Assembly (NCBI RefSeq): GCF_000193375.1 | Contig: NC_015315.1 | Span: forward strand, 1,744,622 to 1,808,621 | Direction: 5' to 3' | DNA from: Thermoproteus uzoniensis 768-20 | GTDB taxonomy: Archaea; Thermoproteota; Thermoprotei; Thermoproteales; Thermoproteaceae | DNA length: 64,000 nt | The notes under the pieces: model-generated | The model's database searches: none | The model's input: only the letters and a program-made list of their open reading frames with translations | What the model was told of the DNA's origin: nothing | Made by a program: the position numbers and the translations under genes | In this document: one piece after another, positions 1 to 9,166 of the stretch | Layout: each line of letters starts with the position of its first letter | How positions within the stretch are numbered: position 1 is the first letter of the stretch

Positions 1-1
1 C

Positions 2-67
2 CCTAGGGACGAGGATAGGAGGAAGTTGGCCCAAGCGCTGGCTGAGGACGAGCTGGAGGTTATCTAA
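2..67 (+). CDS. C-terminal end of an unidentified protein (partial)
   Basis: An open frame enters from the left edge and ends at a TAA at 65-67. Only 21 residues are visible, ending in [10 protein letters not shown]; they are charged and probably helical. There is too little to assign a family. The stop overlaps the end of the convergent gene at 64-360 by 4 nt, the compact spacing seen across the window. Confidence 0.5.
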   Translation, partial: PRDEDRRKLAQALAEDELEVI

Positions 68-360
68 CACCTAGGTTGCCTCAAGCCCGAGGCATCTCTC
101 CCGACAGCTTCTAGGTCCATCCTCGCCTCTGCAACAAAGCGGGCGACGTCGCGGCACCTCTCCCTCAGTTGCGGGATAGACGCGTCGATATGCGCGGCCT
201 CTCTCTCGAGGATCTCTACAGCCCAAATTGCGATTTGTTTAAGCCTATCGTAAAAGTCGGCATCGCCATAAATTTCGATACGCATGCCGACGCGCTCCGC
301 GTATTCCGCGAGGAGCTCCGGCCTCTTGACCGCCTGCCAGAGGAAGTCGTAGAAGCTCAT
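64..360 (-). CDS. Hypothetical protein, 98 aa
   Basis: Small, largely helical, charged protein that I do not recognise. It has no signal peptide, membrane segment or metal motif, and one Cys in the body plus one as the last residue. Its ATG overlaps the archease stop in an ATGA, so it is very likely co-transcribed with archease and translationally coupled to it. A role in RNA repair or tRNA splicing would be a guess from position only. Confidence 0.6.
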   Translation of the reverse strand: MSFYDFLWQAVKRPELLAEYAERVGMRIEIYGDADFYDRLKQIAIWAVEILEREAAHIDASIPQLRERCRDVARFVAEARMDLEAVGRDASGLRQPRC

Positions 361-797
361 ATATCGACGACGAACTGCACGGTCCAGAAACCGTCGTGCC
401 TTATCTCCATCATGTTGTAGGTCATCGCCTTGACTATAAGGCCCTTGAACCCATGCCTACCTATGTCGTACCTCTCGCCTTTCACAGACGCCGTAAGTCT
501 GTACGGCCCCTCGCCGGATATCTTCAGCTCGATATCCCTAGCCACGGCGAATTTCTCCCCGTCGAATAGGTACAACACTTCGCTGATCCAAGAGAAGAGC
601 AACCCCTCCAAATCGTCGTGCTCGACCTCTATCTTCCTCTCCTCCACCGGCGCTACGCGCTCGCTGTAGTAGGTTATATCCGCCGTAGCTATCGCCGCGT
701 TCTTGAAGGCCTCCTCAAGGGTGCAGCCGTAGGCCACCACGAGGACGTCGGCTGTGTGCTCGCCGTATTGGTAGTCCTTGGGCTTCCCGCACGCCAC
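357..797 (-). CDS. Archease, activator of the RNA ligase RtcB
   Basis: Archease promotes guanylylation and turnover of RtcB, the tRNA-splicing and RNA-repair ligase. The family signature EHTADV lies near the N-terminus, followed by a Gly/Leu-rich segment, the acidic block [11 protein letters not shown], the [10 protein letters not shown] motif typical of archease, and a C-terminal [11 protein letters not shown] block ending in Asp-Ile. The acidic residues D/E/D that bind metal in the family appear to be kept. I chose a GTG start at 797 (146 aa) rather than the upstream ATG at 881, because the longer form would run into the divergent gene and a TATA-like TTAAAAA lies about 25 nt before the GTG. 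The family is usually 140-150 aa. RtcB is not in the window. Confidence 0.85.
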   Translation of the reverse strand: MACGKPKDYQYGEHTADVLVVAYGCTLEEAFKNAAIATADITYYSERVAPVEERKIEVEHDDLEGLLFSWISEVLYLFDGEKFAVARDIELKISGEGPYRLTASVKGERYDIGRHGFKGLIVKAMTYNMMEIRHDGFWTVQFVVDI

Positions 798-830
798 GTA
801 ACTGTAATATCCGCGGTTTTTAATTCCTAC
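798..830. promoter_or_regulatory. Divergent promoter region, archease and hexulose-phosphate synthase
   Basis: 33 bp separate two divergent start codons. On the minus strand TTAAAAA (about 815-823) lies 25 nt before the archease GTG. On the plus strand GTAATAT (803-809) lies about 25 nt before the ATG at 831. Both transcripts would therefore be leaderless and would start inside the same short spacer. Confidence 0.55.
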
Positions 831-1472
831 ATGAAGATCCAGATAGCCCTCGACTTGACGGACCTGCTCAAGGCCGTACACATGGCGAGGGATCTATGCG
901 CCGCCGGCGCCGACTTGTTGGAGGCGGGCACGCCTCTCATAAAGACGTTCGGCGTGGGGTCCGTGGCCTTGTTGAAATCCGCATGTCCCTCGGCCGAGGT
1001 GGTCGCGGATCTCAAGACGGCCGACGTGGGCGCTCTGGAGGCCGAGCTCGCGAAGGCGGCCGGCGCCGATTGGGCGACCGTCATGGCCGCGACAAACGTC
1101 GAGACGATAGAGGAGTTCGCGCGGAGGGGCAAGGAGCTGGGCCTCAAGACGGCGCTGGACACGATAGGGGTGGCGAGCCCCTACGACAGAGTTAGAGAGG
1201 TACTTGACAGAGTTACGTTGGACATGGTGATATTGCACCTCGGCATCGACGTGCAGAGGAGGAGGGGGTTGACCGTAGATCAACTGATAGCGGAGGCCTT
1301 GAGGATAAAGCACCTCGGCGTGTCGGTCGCCGTCGCTGGCGGGATAGGGCAGAAAGAGCTCGAGAAGATAGCCGGGACGGAGATCGACGTGGTGATTATA
1401 GGCAGGGCCATCACGTCTGCGCCGTCGCCGAGAGAGGCTTTCCTTCTGTTGAAATCCATAATTACTAAGTAA
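831..1472 (+). CDS. hps: 3-hexulose-6-phosphate synthase (OMP decarboxylase superfamily)
   Basis: Interconverts ribulose 5-phosphate plus formaldehyde and D-arabino-3-hexulose 6-phosphate. In archaea this ribulose monophosphate route mainly makes pentose phosphates from fructose 6-phosphate. The 213-aa protein is a single TIM barrel starting MKIQIALDL. It carries EAGTPLIK at about residues 31-38, the superfamily catalytic motif D60-x-K62-x-x-D65 in ADLKTAD, and the phosphate-binding loops VAGGIGQ and VVIIGRAI near the C-terminus. Length matches stand-alone HPS. The start is the ATG at 831; the open frame further upstream overlaps archease and looks non-coding. No isomerase (PHI) domain or gene is adjacent. 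Confidence 0.85.
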   Translation: MKIQIALDLTDLLKAVHMARDLCAAGADLLEAGTPLIKTFGVGSVALLKSACPSAEVVADLKTADVGALEAELAKAAGADWATVMAATNVETIEEFARRGKELGLKTALDTIGVASPYDRVREVLDRVTLDMVILHLGIDVQRRRGLTVDQLIAEALRIKHLGVSVAVAGGIGQKELEKIAGTEIDVVIIGRAITSAPSPREAFLLLKSIITK

Positions 1473-1503
1473 AACTTAAAAGAAGGGGTCTCTTCGGTAT
1501 CCG

Positions 1504-2097
1504 ATGAGAATTATCCTAGTCGCGGTCCCCGGAAGCGGCAAAACGACTATTATGGGCTATGTAAAGAAGAAGTTGCCGGACGTCCAGATCGTGAATTTCG
1601 GCGACGTCATGCTCGAGATATCCAGGAAGAAGTACGGCATAGAGAATAGAGACGACATGCGTAGGAAGATACCGGTGGAGGAGTACAGGAAAGTGCAGGA
1701 GGAGGCCGCCGACTACATAGCGTCTCTGCCAGGTGACGTCATAGTGGACACCCACGCCTCGATTAAGATGATGGGCGGATACTACCCCGGGCTCCCCGAT
1801 AGGGTTGTGGCCAGACTGAAGCCCGACTCCATAGTGCTGGTCGAGTACGACCCCAAGGACATACTGGAGAGGCGCAGAGGGGATCCCACGAGGTTCAGAG
1901 ACGTGGAGACCGAGGAGGAGATCGAGCTCCACCAGATGGCCAACAGATACTACGCGTTCGCTGCGGCTAATGCGGCGGAGTGCACCGTCCACATAATCAA
2001 CTTCAGGGGGAGGCCTCAGTCCAGACCGTTCGAACACGCCGAGATAGCTGCCGACTACATAGTCAACTTACTACTATCCTCGCGTAGGCCGAGATAG
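1504..2097 (+). CDS. adkA: Archaeal adenylate kinase (AdkA type)
   Basis: Catalyses ATP + AMP to 2 ADP. The 197-aa protein fits the archaeal AdkA family, not bacterial Adk. It has a P-loop AVPGSGKTT at residues 7-15, in which the first Gly of the Walker A consensus is Ala. An AMP-binding region VNFGDVM follows at about 34-40, then VDTHASIK, and an arginine-rich lid ERRRGDPTRFRDVE near residue 122. A TATA-like CTTAAAAG lies about 25 nt upstream of the ATG, which supports this start and a leaderless message. Neighbours are unrelated housekeeping genes. Confidence 0.9.
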   Translation: MRIILVAVPGSGKTTIMGYVKKKLPDVQIVNFGDVMLEISRKKYGIENRDDMRRKIPVEEYRKVQEEAADYIASLPGDVIVDTHASIKMMGGYYPGLPDRVVARLKPDSIVLVEYDPKDILERRRGDPTRFRDVETEEEIELHQMANRYYAFAAANAAECTVHIINFRGRPQSRPFEHAEIAADYIVNLLLSSRRPR

Positions 2098-2128
2098 AAT
2101 TTTAAATATCCGGTATCAACGCGGCACA

Positions 2129-3689
<1,561 letters not shown>

Positions 3690-3754
3690 TCAGCAGTCGC
3701 GGCGCGTTCACCTATCGCCCCGGAAACCTTTACATCACCGGATCAACAGCCTGA

Positions 3755-3806
3755 GCTCTATTTAAGCTAGAAGTCGGCTAGGCCGAACCCGAGTGCCGCG
3801 GATATC
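3755..3806. repeat. 52-bp repeat, copy 1 (orphan 3-prime gene end)
   Basis: Identical to 5725-5776 except for one base (position 3791 G, A in the other copy). On the minus strand it encodes the last residues ([15 protein letters not shown] plus stop) of the protein at 5737-6141 and the bases just after it. No upstream part of that gene is present here, so this copy is an isolated gene end. The flanks on both sides are unrelated between copies. Confidence 0.9.
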
Positions 3807-3857
3807 AACGGCCCGTTTCTCCGGCCGCCTCGGCGGGTTGCGGCTCAAAAACCGGAA

Positions 3858-3925
3858 GGCCGCCGGGATTCGAACCCGGGGCCGCGGACCACAGTCCGCC
3901 ACCCTCCCGCTAGACCGCGGCGGCC
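3858..3925 (-). pseudogene. tRNA-His(GUG)-like gene with small deletions
   Basis: On the minus strand the sequence has a typical D arm (GTCT-AGCGGGA-GGGT), an anticodon loop reading CTGTGG with GTG in the anticodon position, a T loop TTCGAAT and a complementary GCCGCCG/CGGCGGC acceptor. G-1 and C73, the identity pair of tRNA-His, are both present. Two defects are visible. The anticodon loop is one base short, and there is one CGG triplet too few between the T loop and the 3-prime end, so T stem and acceptor must compete for the same bases. No clear TATA box precedes it. A decayed gene is the simplest reading; an unusual functional tRNA or a sequence error cannot be excluded. Confidence 0.55.
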
Positions 3926-4008
3926 ACGAGAAAATTCGTGCAACGGCAGTGAGCCGGAGTTGAGAGAACTCGGAGCTTGATCATCCTTACTGTCCTAGTC
4001 AGCGAGTA

Positions 4009-4617
4009 GTGCGTGGAACAACTGGCCGTCTCTCCTCTCCACAATATGAAGTCCACATTTCAGTATCGGCGCCTGGCAGTGTCGAGTGGGCGGTCTCGTC
4101 GAGAGTGGATTCCTACGTAAGCTACGGTTCCGATTCCTTCACTCTACAAATAGCAGGCCCCACCGATACGGTGAGTATCTCGATATGGGATGAGCCAATA
4201 GGCCGGTCCTGCCATCCCAGCCCATCGACCCAGACGATCCAGAACGGAGGAAGCTATTCGTTCACTATATATTGTACCAGTGGAGGCAACGGAGGTTCCA
4301 GTGGAGGCGGTTGAGGTGGCGGAGGAGGCGGGTCTGGCGGGACCAGCGGCACTACGCCCAAGCAGAACGGCGGAGGGACCGGCGGTACGACGCCTCAGCA
4401 GATATCCACTACTAAGACCACTCAGCCTACCACTACTACCACGACAGGCACCACTACACAGACTTCGCCGCCTCAGCAGACTGGCGGATCGACCGGCGGG
4501 CAGACCAATACTTCCACTAGCAATCGCGGCACTAGCGGTGTGATCACCGCGTCATTGACGACTATAACAATAACAACTCCGCAGCAATTAGCGGCGGTAA
4601 GATATCATGGGCTGTAG
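4009..4617 (+). pseudogene. Gly/Thr-rich surface-protein gene interrupted by an in-frame TGA
   Basis: The frame opens at GTG 4009 with a beta-rich segment (about 90 residues) and runs into a Gly/Ser linker. A TGA at 4312-4314 interrupts the linker in the middle of a run of GGN codons. The same frame continues for 100 codons of Gly-, Thr- and Gln-rich stalk (GGTTPQQ, TTTTTTGTTT) to a TAG at 4615-4617. A single GGA to TGA change would explain the break. No signal peptide or membrane segment is left at either end, so the gene looks truncated as well. Composition resembles the stalks of archaeal S-layer or other anchored surface proteins. The N-terminal segment alone could still be expressed. Confidence 0.55.
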
Positions 4618-4639
4618 CGTAGGTGGTACATCGTTCAGT

Positions 4640-4690
4640 ATTTAGGGATCTGAAAAAACCTGTTTTTCTTTTAAGTTCTTTTTTAACCCC
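4640..4690 (+). promoter_or_regulatory. T-rich terminator-like stretch and TATA box before the 4706 gene
   Basis: A run of T-rich sequence (CTGTTTTTCTTTT) follows the interrupted gene and could end its transcript. TTTTTTAACCC at about 4677-4687 is centred about 24 nt before the ATG at 4706 and fits an archaeal TATA box for a leaderless message. Confidence 0.45.
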
Positions 4691-4705
4691 CAAATAATTT
4701 AGGAC

Positions 4706-5392
4706 ATGATAGACTGGTGGAGCTGGCGGTGGAGGGGTCTGTTTCTGGCCGTGGCGGTCGTCGTCGGCATAATAGCAGGATGGGCGATTTCAAACACGGC
4801 GTCTCCGCGGACCGTCACGACAACACAGACGGTGACCGTCACGTCTACAGTTACAACAACTCAGCCCAACGTCGCGTTCCTACAAGCCGTGTGGTATCCC
4901 GACAAGTGCGAGATGTCTATCAGTGCGGCTCCTCCGGGCCTTATCGACTATCTCATACCATACGAGGGAATTACGCCGAACTCCACCGGCGGTTACTACG
5001 CCCTCCTTTACTTCCGAGACGTCAATGGATCGGTCGTCGAGCTTCCCGTCCTCATACGCTTCATGTCGCCCAACATCACGTTGCCGTTTGTCTGCAACAA
5101 CGGAGTCCCCGTAGCAGTGCGCTACGGGACGTACGTCAACGGGCCGTACTTCGAGCAGATAGTGCCGAAGACTAACGAGGTGCTGGACTGGCCCGCCGCC
5201 AGATGTACCGGCAACTGCACGATACCGCTTCCCAAGCCCATATCGGTAAAGCAAGTAGTTATCTTCATAGTCTACGCCTCGCCCGCCTTGGCCAACATGA
5301 CGATGAGGAGCTCTCCGGACTTATTACTGCTTAACGCGAGGTTGCACGCGCTCTTTACCGTAACGTTCATAGTAGTCAACGCCACCTCCTAA
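4706..5392 (+). CDS. Membrane-anchored extracellular protein, 228 aa
   Basis: Function not recognised. Residues 1-8 are Trp/Arg-rich, 11-28 form a hydrophobic membrane segment (signal anchor), and 30-53 are a Thr/Val-rich linker (TVTTTQTVTVTSTVTTTQ). The rest is a beta-rich domain with four Cys (two in a CTGNC cluster) that may form disulfides. There are six N-glycosylation sequons (NST, NGS, NIT, NCT, NMT, NAT), so it probably sits outside the cell. A clear TATA box supports the ATG. It lies in an accessory patch next to a decayed surface-protein gene. Confidence 0.65.
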   Translation: MIDWWSWRWRGLFLAVAVVVGIIAGWAISNTASPRTVTTTQTVTVTSTVTTTQPNVAFLQAVWYPDKCEMSISAAPPGLIDYLIPYEGITPNSTGGYYALLYFRDVNGSVVELPVLIRFMSPNITLPFVCNNGVPVAVRYGTYVNGPYFEQIVPKTNEVLDWPAARCTGNCTIPLPKPISVKQVVIFIVYASPALANMTMRSSPDLLLLNARLHALFTVTFIVVNATS

Positions 5393-5429
5393 CCCCCTCT
5401 TTTCCCCTCTTGAAACAATACTCCCCTTT

Positions 5430-5660
5430 TTTCTCCTCCGCGCGGCCTGGGAGCGCCGCGTCGCGCCCCACCAAGTACGCTCCGGCGCGGCGCCTCTCTA
5501 TGGATCGCCAGTTCTCCTCTCATCAAGTCGCGCCCGGGCCTCGGCCGCCCCTCTGCGGCGTCCGGAATGGGGCGGTAGCTCTCCCCGCCCTCTGGGCGTG
5601 CCGTCCTTCGTGGGGTTTCCGGGCTACGTCGTGACAGCGTTCTGGGGCCGGGCAGGCGTC
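5430..5660. ncRNA. GC-rich non-coding block, candidate structured RNA
   Basis: About 230 bp with very high GC and no convincing reading frame; the one frame open across it (about 5410-5634, plus strand) has poor composition. Several helices can be drawn, including GCGCCGCG/CGCGGCGC around 5452-5493 and a GCCGC/GCGGC hairpin near 5545-5560. On the minus strand a TATA-like TTTTTAAAAG at 5659-5668 would place a start near 5640. I looked for SRP RNA (GGAAGGGAGCA loop) and RNase P (GGAAAGUCC, ACAGAA) signatures and found neither. The strand and the RNA identity are inferences. Confidence 0.35.
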
Positions 5661-5724
5661 TTTTAAAAAGTGGAAAAAGACGTGAGCTTGGTCCAGATCC
5701 AGCGCGGCGACATAGAAGTTCCGG

Positions 5725-5776
5725 GCTCTATTTAAGCTAGAAGTCGGCTAGGCCGAACCCAAGTGCCGCGGATATC
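5725..5776. repeat. 52-bp repeat, copy 2 (inside the 5737-6141 gene end)
   Basis: Partner of 3755-3806, one mismatch in 52 bp. Here it is in its natural context, covering the last codons and stop of the minus-strand gene 5737-6141 and 12 bp downstream. The distance between copies is 1,970 bp. Confidence 0.9.
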
Positions 5777-6141
5777 AACGGCCCGTCGTAGTTCCTGTGA
5801 TCTATATACGATATGTTTTGGCTTACGCATCTCTGGGCCAACACGCATAGGCCGTCCAAACACCTCGCCCCGACCACCGTGCGGAGGCCGTAGTCCACAA
5901 GCCACCCGACGCCGGTGATCTTGGGCTCGACGTATGCCGTCCAGTCGTCGCAGGCAGTTAGAGCCAGCCTCATGCCCACCAGCCCTCTGCTCGCCTCCTG
6001 TAGCGAGTTGAGTATACGGTACATGCCGACGGCGAGGTTCCTCAAGACGGCCGTATAGATGACTCTATTTTCTTTTCTTACCTCTATATATCCGGTATTC
6101 CACGTAATAACGCTCTTATATTCGCCAATTGTCGACGCCAT
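5737..6141 (-). CDS. Hypothetical protein, 134 aa
   Basis: I do not recognise the family. It has an N-terminal beta-rich part ([22 protein letters not shown]), a helical centre and three Cys in its C-terminal half. There is no signal peptide or membrane segment. I prefer the ATG at 6141: an in-frame start at 6156 exists, but TATAAAT at 6156-6162 fits a leaderless start at 6141. The 3-prime end is the source of the duplicated fragment at 3755-3806. It is divergent from malic enzyme, sharing a 42-bp promoter region. Confidence 0.55.
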   Translation of the reverse strand: MASTIGEYKSVITWNTGYIEVRKENRVIYTAVLRNLAVGMYRILNSLQEASRGLVGMRLALTACDDWTAYVEPKITGVGWLVDYGLRTVVGARCLDGLCVLAQRCVSQNISYIDHRNYDGPLISAALGFGLADF

Positions 6142-6183
6142 AACAAGGCAATACATTTATACCTTAAAAACGTAAAAAAGGCG

Positions 6184-7488
6184 ATGGTGGATAAGTGGTA
6201 CAGGCTGTCCGTGGAGGTGCATAGACGTTACGGCGGGAAGTTCGCCACGGTGCCTAAGGTGCCCGTCACCTCTATGGACGACTTCGCGATCTACTACAGC
6301 CCAGGCGTCGCCGAAGTCTCTAGAAGAATCGCGGAAAATCCGGACCTCGCGTTCGAGCTCACGTCGAGATGGAACGTCATAGCGGTAATTTCGGACGGCA
6401 CCAGAGTGTTGGGGCTGGGCAACGTGGGGCCCGAGGCGGCGTACGCGGTGATGGAGGGCAAGGCTTTGATATTCAAATATCTCGGCGGGGTTGACGCCGT
6501 TCCGCTACCTATAAGGGCTAGAGACGCCGATAAGTTTATAGAAGTCGTGAAGGCGGTAGAGCCCGCCTTCGGCGGGATAAACCTAGAAGATATAGAGTCG
6601 CCCAAATGCTTCAGGCTGTTGGACCAGTTGAGCAAGGAGCTAAAAATACCGGTGTGGCACGACGACCAGCAAGGGACGGCCACGGCAACTCTTGCAGGCC
6701 TGATCAACGCGGCGAAGCTCACGGGCAAGGACCTCAAGAACTCGACCATAGCGCTTATAGGCGCCGGCGCCTCGAACATATACACCGCGAGGCTCCTCAT
6801 GGCTTACGGAGTAAAGCCGGGCAACCTCATACTGGTCGACACCAAGGGCATACTACATCCGGAGCGGGACGACATAGACAGGTTGATGGTGGAGAATCCC
6901 TGGAAGTACGAACTGGCGCTGAGGACAAACGCCGAGCGCAGGAAGGGCGGAATAGCCGAGGCCATGAAGGGCGTCGACATAGTCGTGGCCGCGTCGCGTC
7001 CCGGCCCCGGCATTATAAAAAAGGAGTGGGTGGCGCAGATGAACAAAGATCCCATAGTGTTCGCGTTGGCCAACCCCACGCCGGAGATATGGCCTTGGGA
7101 GGCGAAGGAGGCCGGCGCCAAGATAGTGGCGACTGGCAGAAGCGATCTGCCGAACCAAGTCAACAACTCGCTGGTATTCCCCGCGGTCTTCAGAGGCTTG
7201 CTAGATGCCAGAGCCAAGACGGTGACCGACGAGATGCTTATAGCCGCCGCCGAGGAGCTCGCCAAGTTCGTCGAAGGTAGAATGAGCGAAGACTACATAC
7301 TTCCAAAGATGACCGAATGGGAAGTATACCCCCGCGAGGCGGCGGCAGTCGCCGCCAAGGCCTCCGAGCTAGGCCTCGCTCGCCGTCCTCTAAGCTACAG
7401 AGAGGAGTTGAACATAGCACAGGAAATTATAGGCAAGAGCGTCAAGACCTTAGAAGTGCTTATGGACTCCGGGCTTATACCTAAATGA
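6184..7488 (+). CDS. NAD(P)-dependent malic enzyme
   Basis: Oxidatively decarboxylates malate to pyruvate and CO2. The 434-aa protein matches the compact prokaryotic malic enzyme. It has [13 protein letters not shown] near residue 38, the conserved [15 protein letters not shown] at about 71-85, [18 protein letters not shown], the metal and substrate site [15 protein letters not shown], and [15 protein letters not shown] at about 158-172. The nucleotide-binding GAGASNI follows near 194. No phosphotransacetylase domain is attached. TATA-like CTTAAAAAC precedes the ATG. The stop overlaps the next gene in an ATGA. It links the dicarboxylic acids made by nearby citrate-cycle enzymes to pyruvate. 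Confidence 0.92.
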   Translation: MVDKWYRLSVEVHRRYGGKFATVPKVPVTSMDDFAIYYSPGVAEVSRRIAENPDLAFELTSRWNVIAVISDGTRVLGLGNVGPEAAYAVMEGKALIFKYLGGVDAVPLPIRARDADKFIEVVKAVEPAFGGINLEDIESPKCFRLLDQLSKELKIPVWHDDQQGTATATLAGLINAAKLTGKDLKNSTIALIGAGASNIYTARLLMAYGVKPGNLILVDTKGILHPERDDIDRLMVENPWKYELALRTNAERRKGGIAEAMKGVDIVVAASRPGPGIIKKEWVAQMNKDPIVFALANPTPEIWPWEAKEAGAKIVATGRSDLPNQVNNSLVFPAVFRGLLDARAKTVTDEMLIAAAEELAKFVEGRMSEDYILPKMTEWEVYPREAAAVAAKASELGLARRPLSYREELNIAQEIIGKSVKTLEVLMDSGLIPK

Positions 7489-7811
7489 CTGTTTTTGCCG
7501 AAATCCACCTGGGCGATCTCATAATCTTGTGGAGGGACGAAGACGGGCGGATAGTCCGCGTCGAGTACGACAAAGGGTTTGAAGACGAGGCGCTGGAGGA
7601 GGAGGTGCACGACGTCGTGAGCTCCATATCTGAGACGCTGGCCAGAGAGCTCAAACTGCCCAGCGCCGTCGTTGGAAAAATTAAAGAAGCCCTGAAAGAA
7701 GCCGGTCTGCCCGTAGTAGGCAAATTGAGGCATGAGGGCTATACATCGTATTTAGAGCTCCGGGGGAAGAGGAAAAACCTTGTTTTGAAGATAGTATATT
7801 CCCTAGTTTAA
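7485..7811 (+). CDS. Hypothetical protein, 108 aa
   Basis: Not recognised. It is an acidic, soluble alpha/beta protein without Cys or membrane segment, with a strongly acidic stretch [13 protein letters not shown] at about 33-45. Its ATG overlaps the malic enzyme stop by 4 nt, so it is translationally coupled to it. A link to malate metabolism is only positional. It converges with citrate synthase, overlapping by 4 nt. Confidence 0.6.
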   Translation: MTVFAEIHLGDLIILWRDEDGRIVRVEYDKGFEDEALEEEVHDVVSSISETLARELKLPSAVVGKIKEALKEAGLPVVGKLRHEGYTSYLELRGKRKNLVLKIVYSLV

Positions 7812-9040
7812 GTACGCGAGTTGAGCGGGATATATTGCTGATCGTGCGGGCCTACGTAGCAAGCCCTCGGCCTGAACAGCCTGTTGTTCTCCCAGTACTC
7901 CAACACGTGCGCAGTCCAGCCCACCACCCTCGACATGGCGAACAGCGGCGTGAAGTAGTCGTAGGGTATCCCCATATAGTAGAACACTATTCCCGACCAG
8001 AAGTCGACGTTGGGGTAGAGCTTCCTCTGCTGGAAATACTCGTGCGACAAGACGGCTTGCTCTATACCGCTCGCTATGGCGTAGAGCTTCTGCGGATCTC
8101 CGAATTTGGCCGTGTAGTCCTCGACCAGCTTCTTGAATATCTTGGCCCTCGGATCGTAAGCCTTGTAGACCCTATGCCCGACGCCCATCAGCCTGGGGCC
8201 GCCCGGCTTAGTCGCCGCCTCGACGAGGTCCTTGGTCTTCGCGGGGTCGCCTATCTCTAGGTACGACTTGACGGCCGCCTCGTTGGCGCCTCCGTGGAGG
8301 GGTCCCTTCAGGGCCCCTATAGCGCCCGCTATCACCGAGTATAGATCGCTCAGAGTAGCTCCTATGACCAACGCGGTAAATGTCGACGCCGGGATCTCGT
8401 GGTCGGCGTGGAGGATCAGATAGAGATCTATGGCGCGGGTGGCCAGAGGATCGGGCTCCTTCCCGAAGAACATGTAGAGGAAGTTGGCGGAGTGCGATAA
8501 GTCGGCTCTCGGCCTTACGGGCTCCAGCCCTCTGGAGAACCTGTAGTGGTAGGCCACTATGGTGGGCAGTTTAGCCACGAGCTTCTCAGCTATCTTGAGG
8601 GCGAGGTCCTTCTCTTCCTGCTTGTAGCGGCCGGCCCTCAGAGCCTCGGCCAGTTTTAGGTTGTCTTCGTCGAATGCCCCCTCGGCGGCTACCGCAGCCT
8701 CCAAGGCGAACATGGGATGTGCCTTAGCCAGCGAGCGGACGACCTCGATCGTGGCCGGGTTCAAGTCTCTGTTGGCCGCAAGCCTTCTCTTGAGATCTTC
8801 GAGCTCCTTTACATTCGGCAATTTGCCGTAGAGGAGGAGGTAGACCACCTCCTCGTATGTCGAGTTCTCGGCCAAATCCTCTATCCTATATCCCCTATAC
8901 CAGAGCTTGCCGGCGCGTCCATCGATATCGCTTATGGAGGTGATCTTGACCAAGACGTCTTCGAGGCCGTGCACTATGGGGCCGCATGGAGATTGTATGA
9001 CCTTGCCGGTTGTCCTTATAGACACGGTCTGCTCGCTCAT
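7808..9040 (-). CDS. gltA: Citrate synthase family enzyme (possibly 2-methylcitrate synthase)
   Basis: Condenses oxaloacetate with acetyl-CoA, and in many archaeal homologues also with propionyl-CoA. All catalytic motifs are visible: His in LHADHEIPASTFTA, His in GVGHRVYKAYDPRA, and Asp in NVDFWSG. The 410-aa length fits the small archaeal/Gram-positive type. I chose the ATG at 9040: GTTTTAGAG lies about 23-25 nt upstream, whereas the in-frame TTG at 9049 is 9 nt further. Methylisocitrate lyase and methylcitrate dehydratase at 20.4-22.7 kb make a dual citrate/methylcitrate role plausible. Confidence 0.92.
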   Translation of the reverse strand: MSEQTVSIRTTGKVIQSPCGPIVHGLEDVLVKITSISDIDGRAGKLWYRGYRIEDLAENSTYEEVVYLLLYGKLPNVKELEDLKRRLAANRDLNPATIEVVRSLAKAHPMFALEAAVAAEGAFDEDNLKLAEALRAGRYKQEEKDLALKIAEKLVAKLPTIVAYHYRFSRGLEPVRPRADLSHSANFLYMFFGKEPDPLATRAIDLYLILHADHEIPASTFTALVIGATLSDLYSVIAGAIGALKGPLHGGANEAAVKSYLEIGDPAKTKDLVEAATKPGGPRLMGVGHRVYKAYDPRAKIFKKLVEDYTAKFGDPQKLYAIASGIEQAVLSHEYFQQRKLYPNVDFWSGIVFYYMGIPYDYFTPLFAMSRVVGWTAHVLEYWENNRLFRPRACYVGPHDQQYIPLNSRT

Positions 9041-9109
9041 CGATATCAAGGCTTAGGTCCCTCTAAAACGTTGCTTTAGCCTTTCTATGTAGATCTATAT
9101 TGATAACTG

Positions 9110-9166
9110 TTAATCAGATAGGATGCCGAACTTCATCAACTCCGTCCGGGTTATTTCATCACGCAG
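9110..9166 (-). ncRNA. C/D box sRNA overlapping the stop codon of the 9151 gene
   Basis: On the minus strand the order is box C GTGATGA (9156-9162), a guide of about 12 nt, a degenerate D-prime, box C-prime TTGATGA (9133-9139), a 15-nt guide segment, then box D CTGA (9114-9117). Spacing and the 57-nt length fit archaeal dual-guide C/D sRNAs, which direct 2-O-methylation of rRNA or tRNA through fibrillarin. Box C lies across the last codons (Val-Met-Lys) of the gene at 9151-9696. No separate promoter is evident, so it may be processed from that mRNA. Targets were not determined. Confidence 0.75.

Noticed and set aside
4280-4543. Ala/Pro/Leu-rich frame of 87 aa
   Set aside because: A shifted frame of the Gly/Thr-rich repeat DNA; the original frame carries the recognisable stalk composition.
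5410-5634. Open frame of 74 aa in the GC-rich block
   Set aside because: Composition is that of a chance frame in GC-rich DNA, with no promoter at the right spacing; the region looks like structured RNA or plain non-coding DNA.
5430-5660. SRP RNA or RNase P RNA
   Set aside because: A GGAAACC stretch recalls the SRP Alu domain, but the helix-8 GGAAGGGAGCA loop is absent and the block is too short. RNase P core motifs are also absent.
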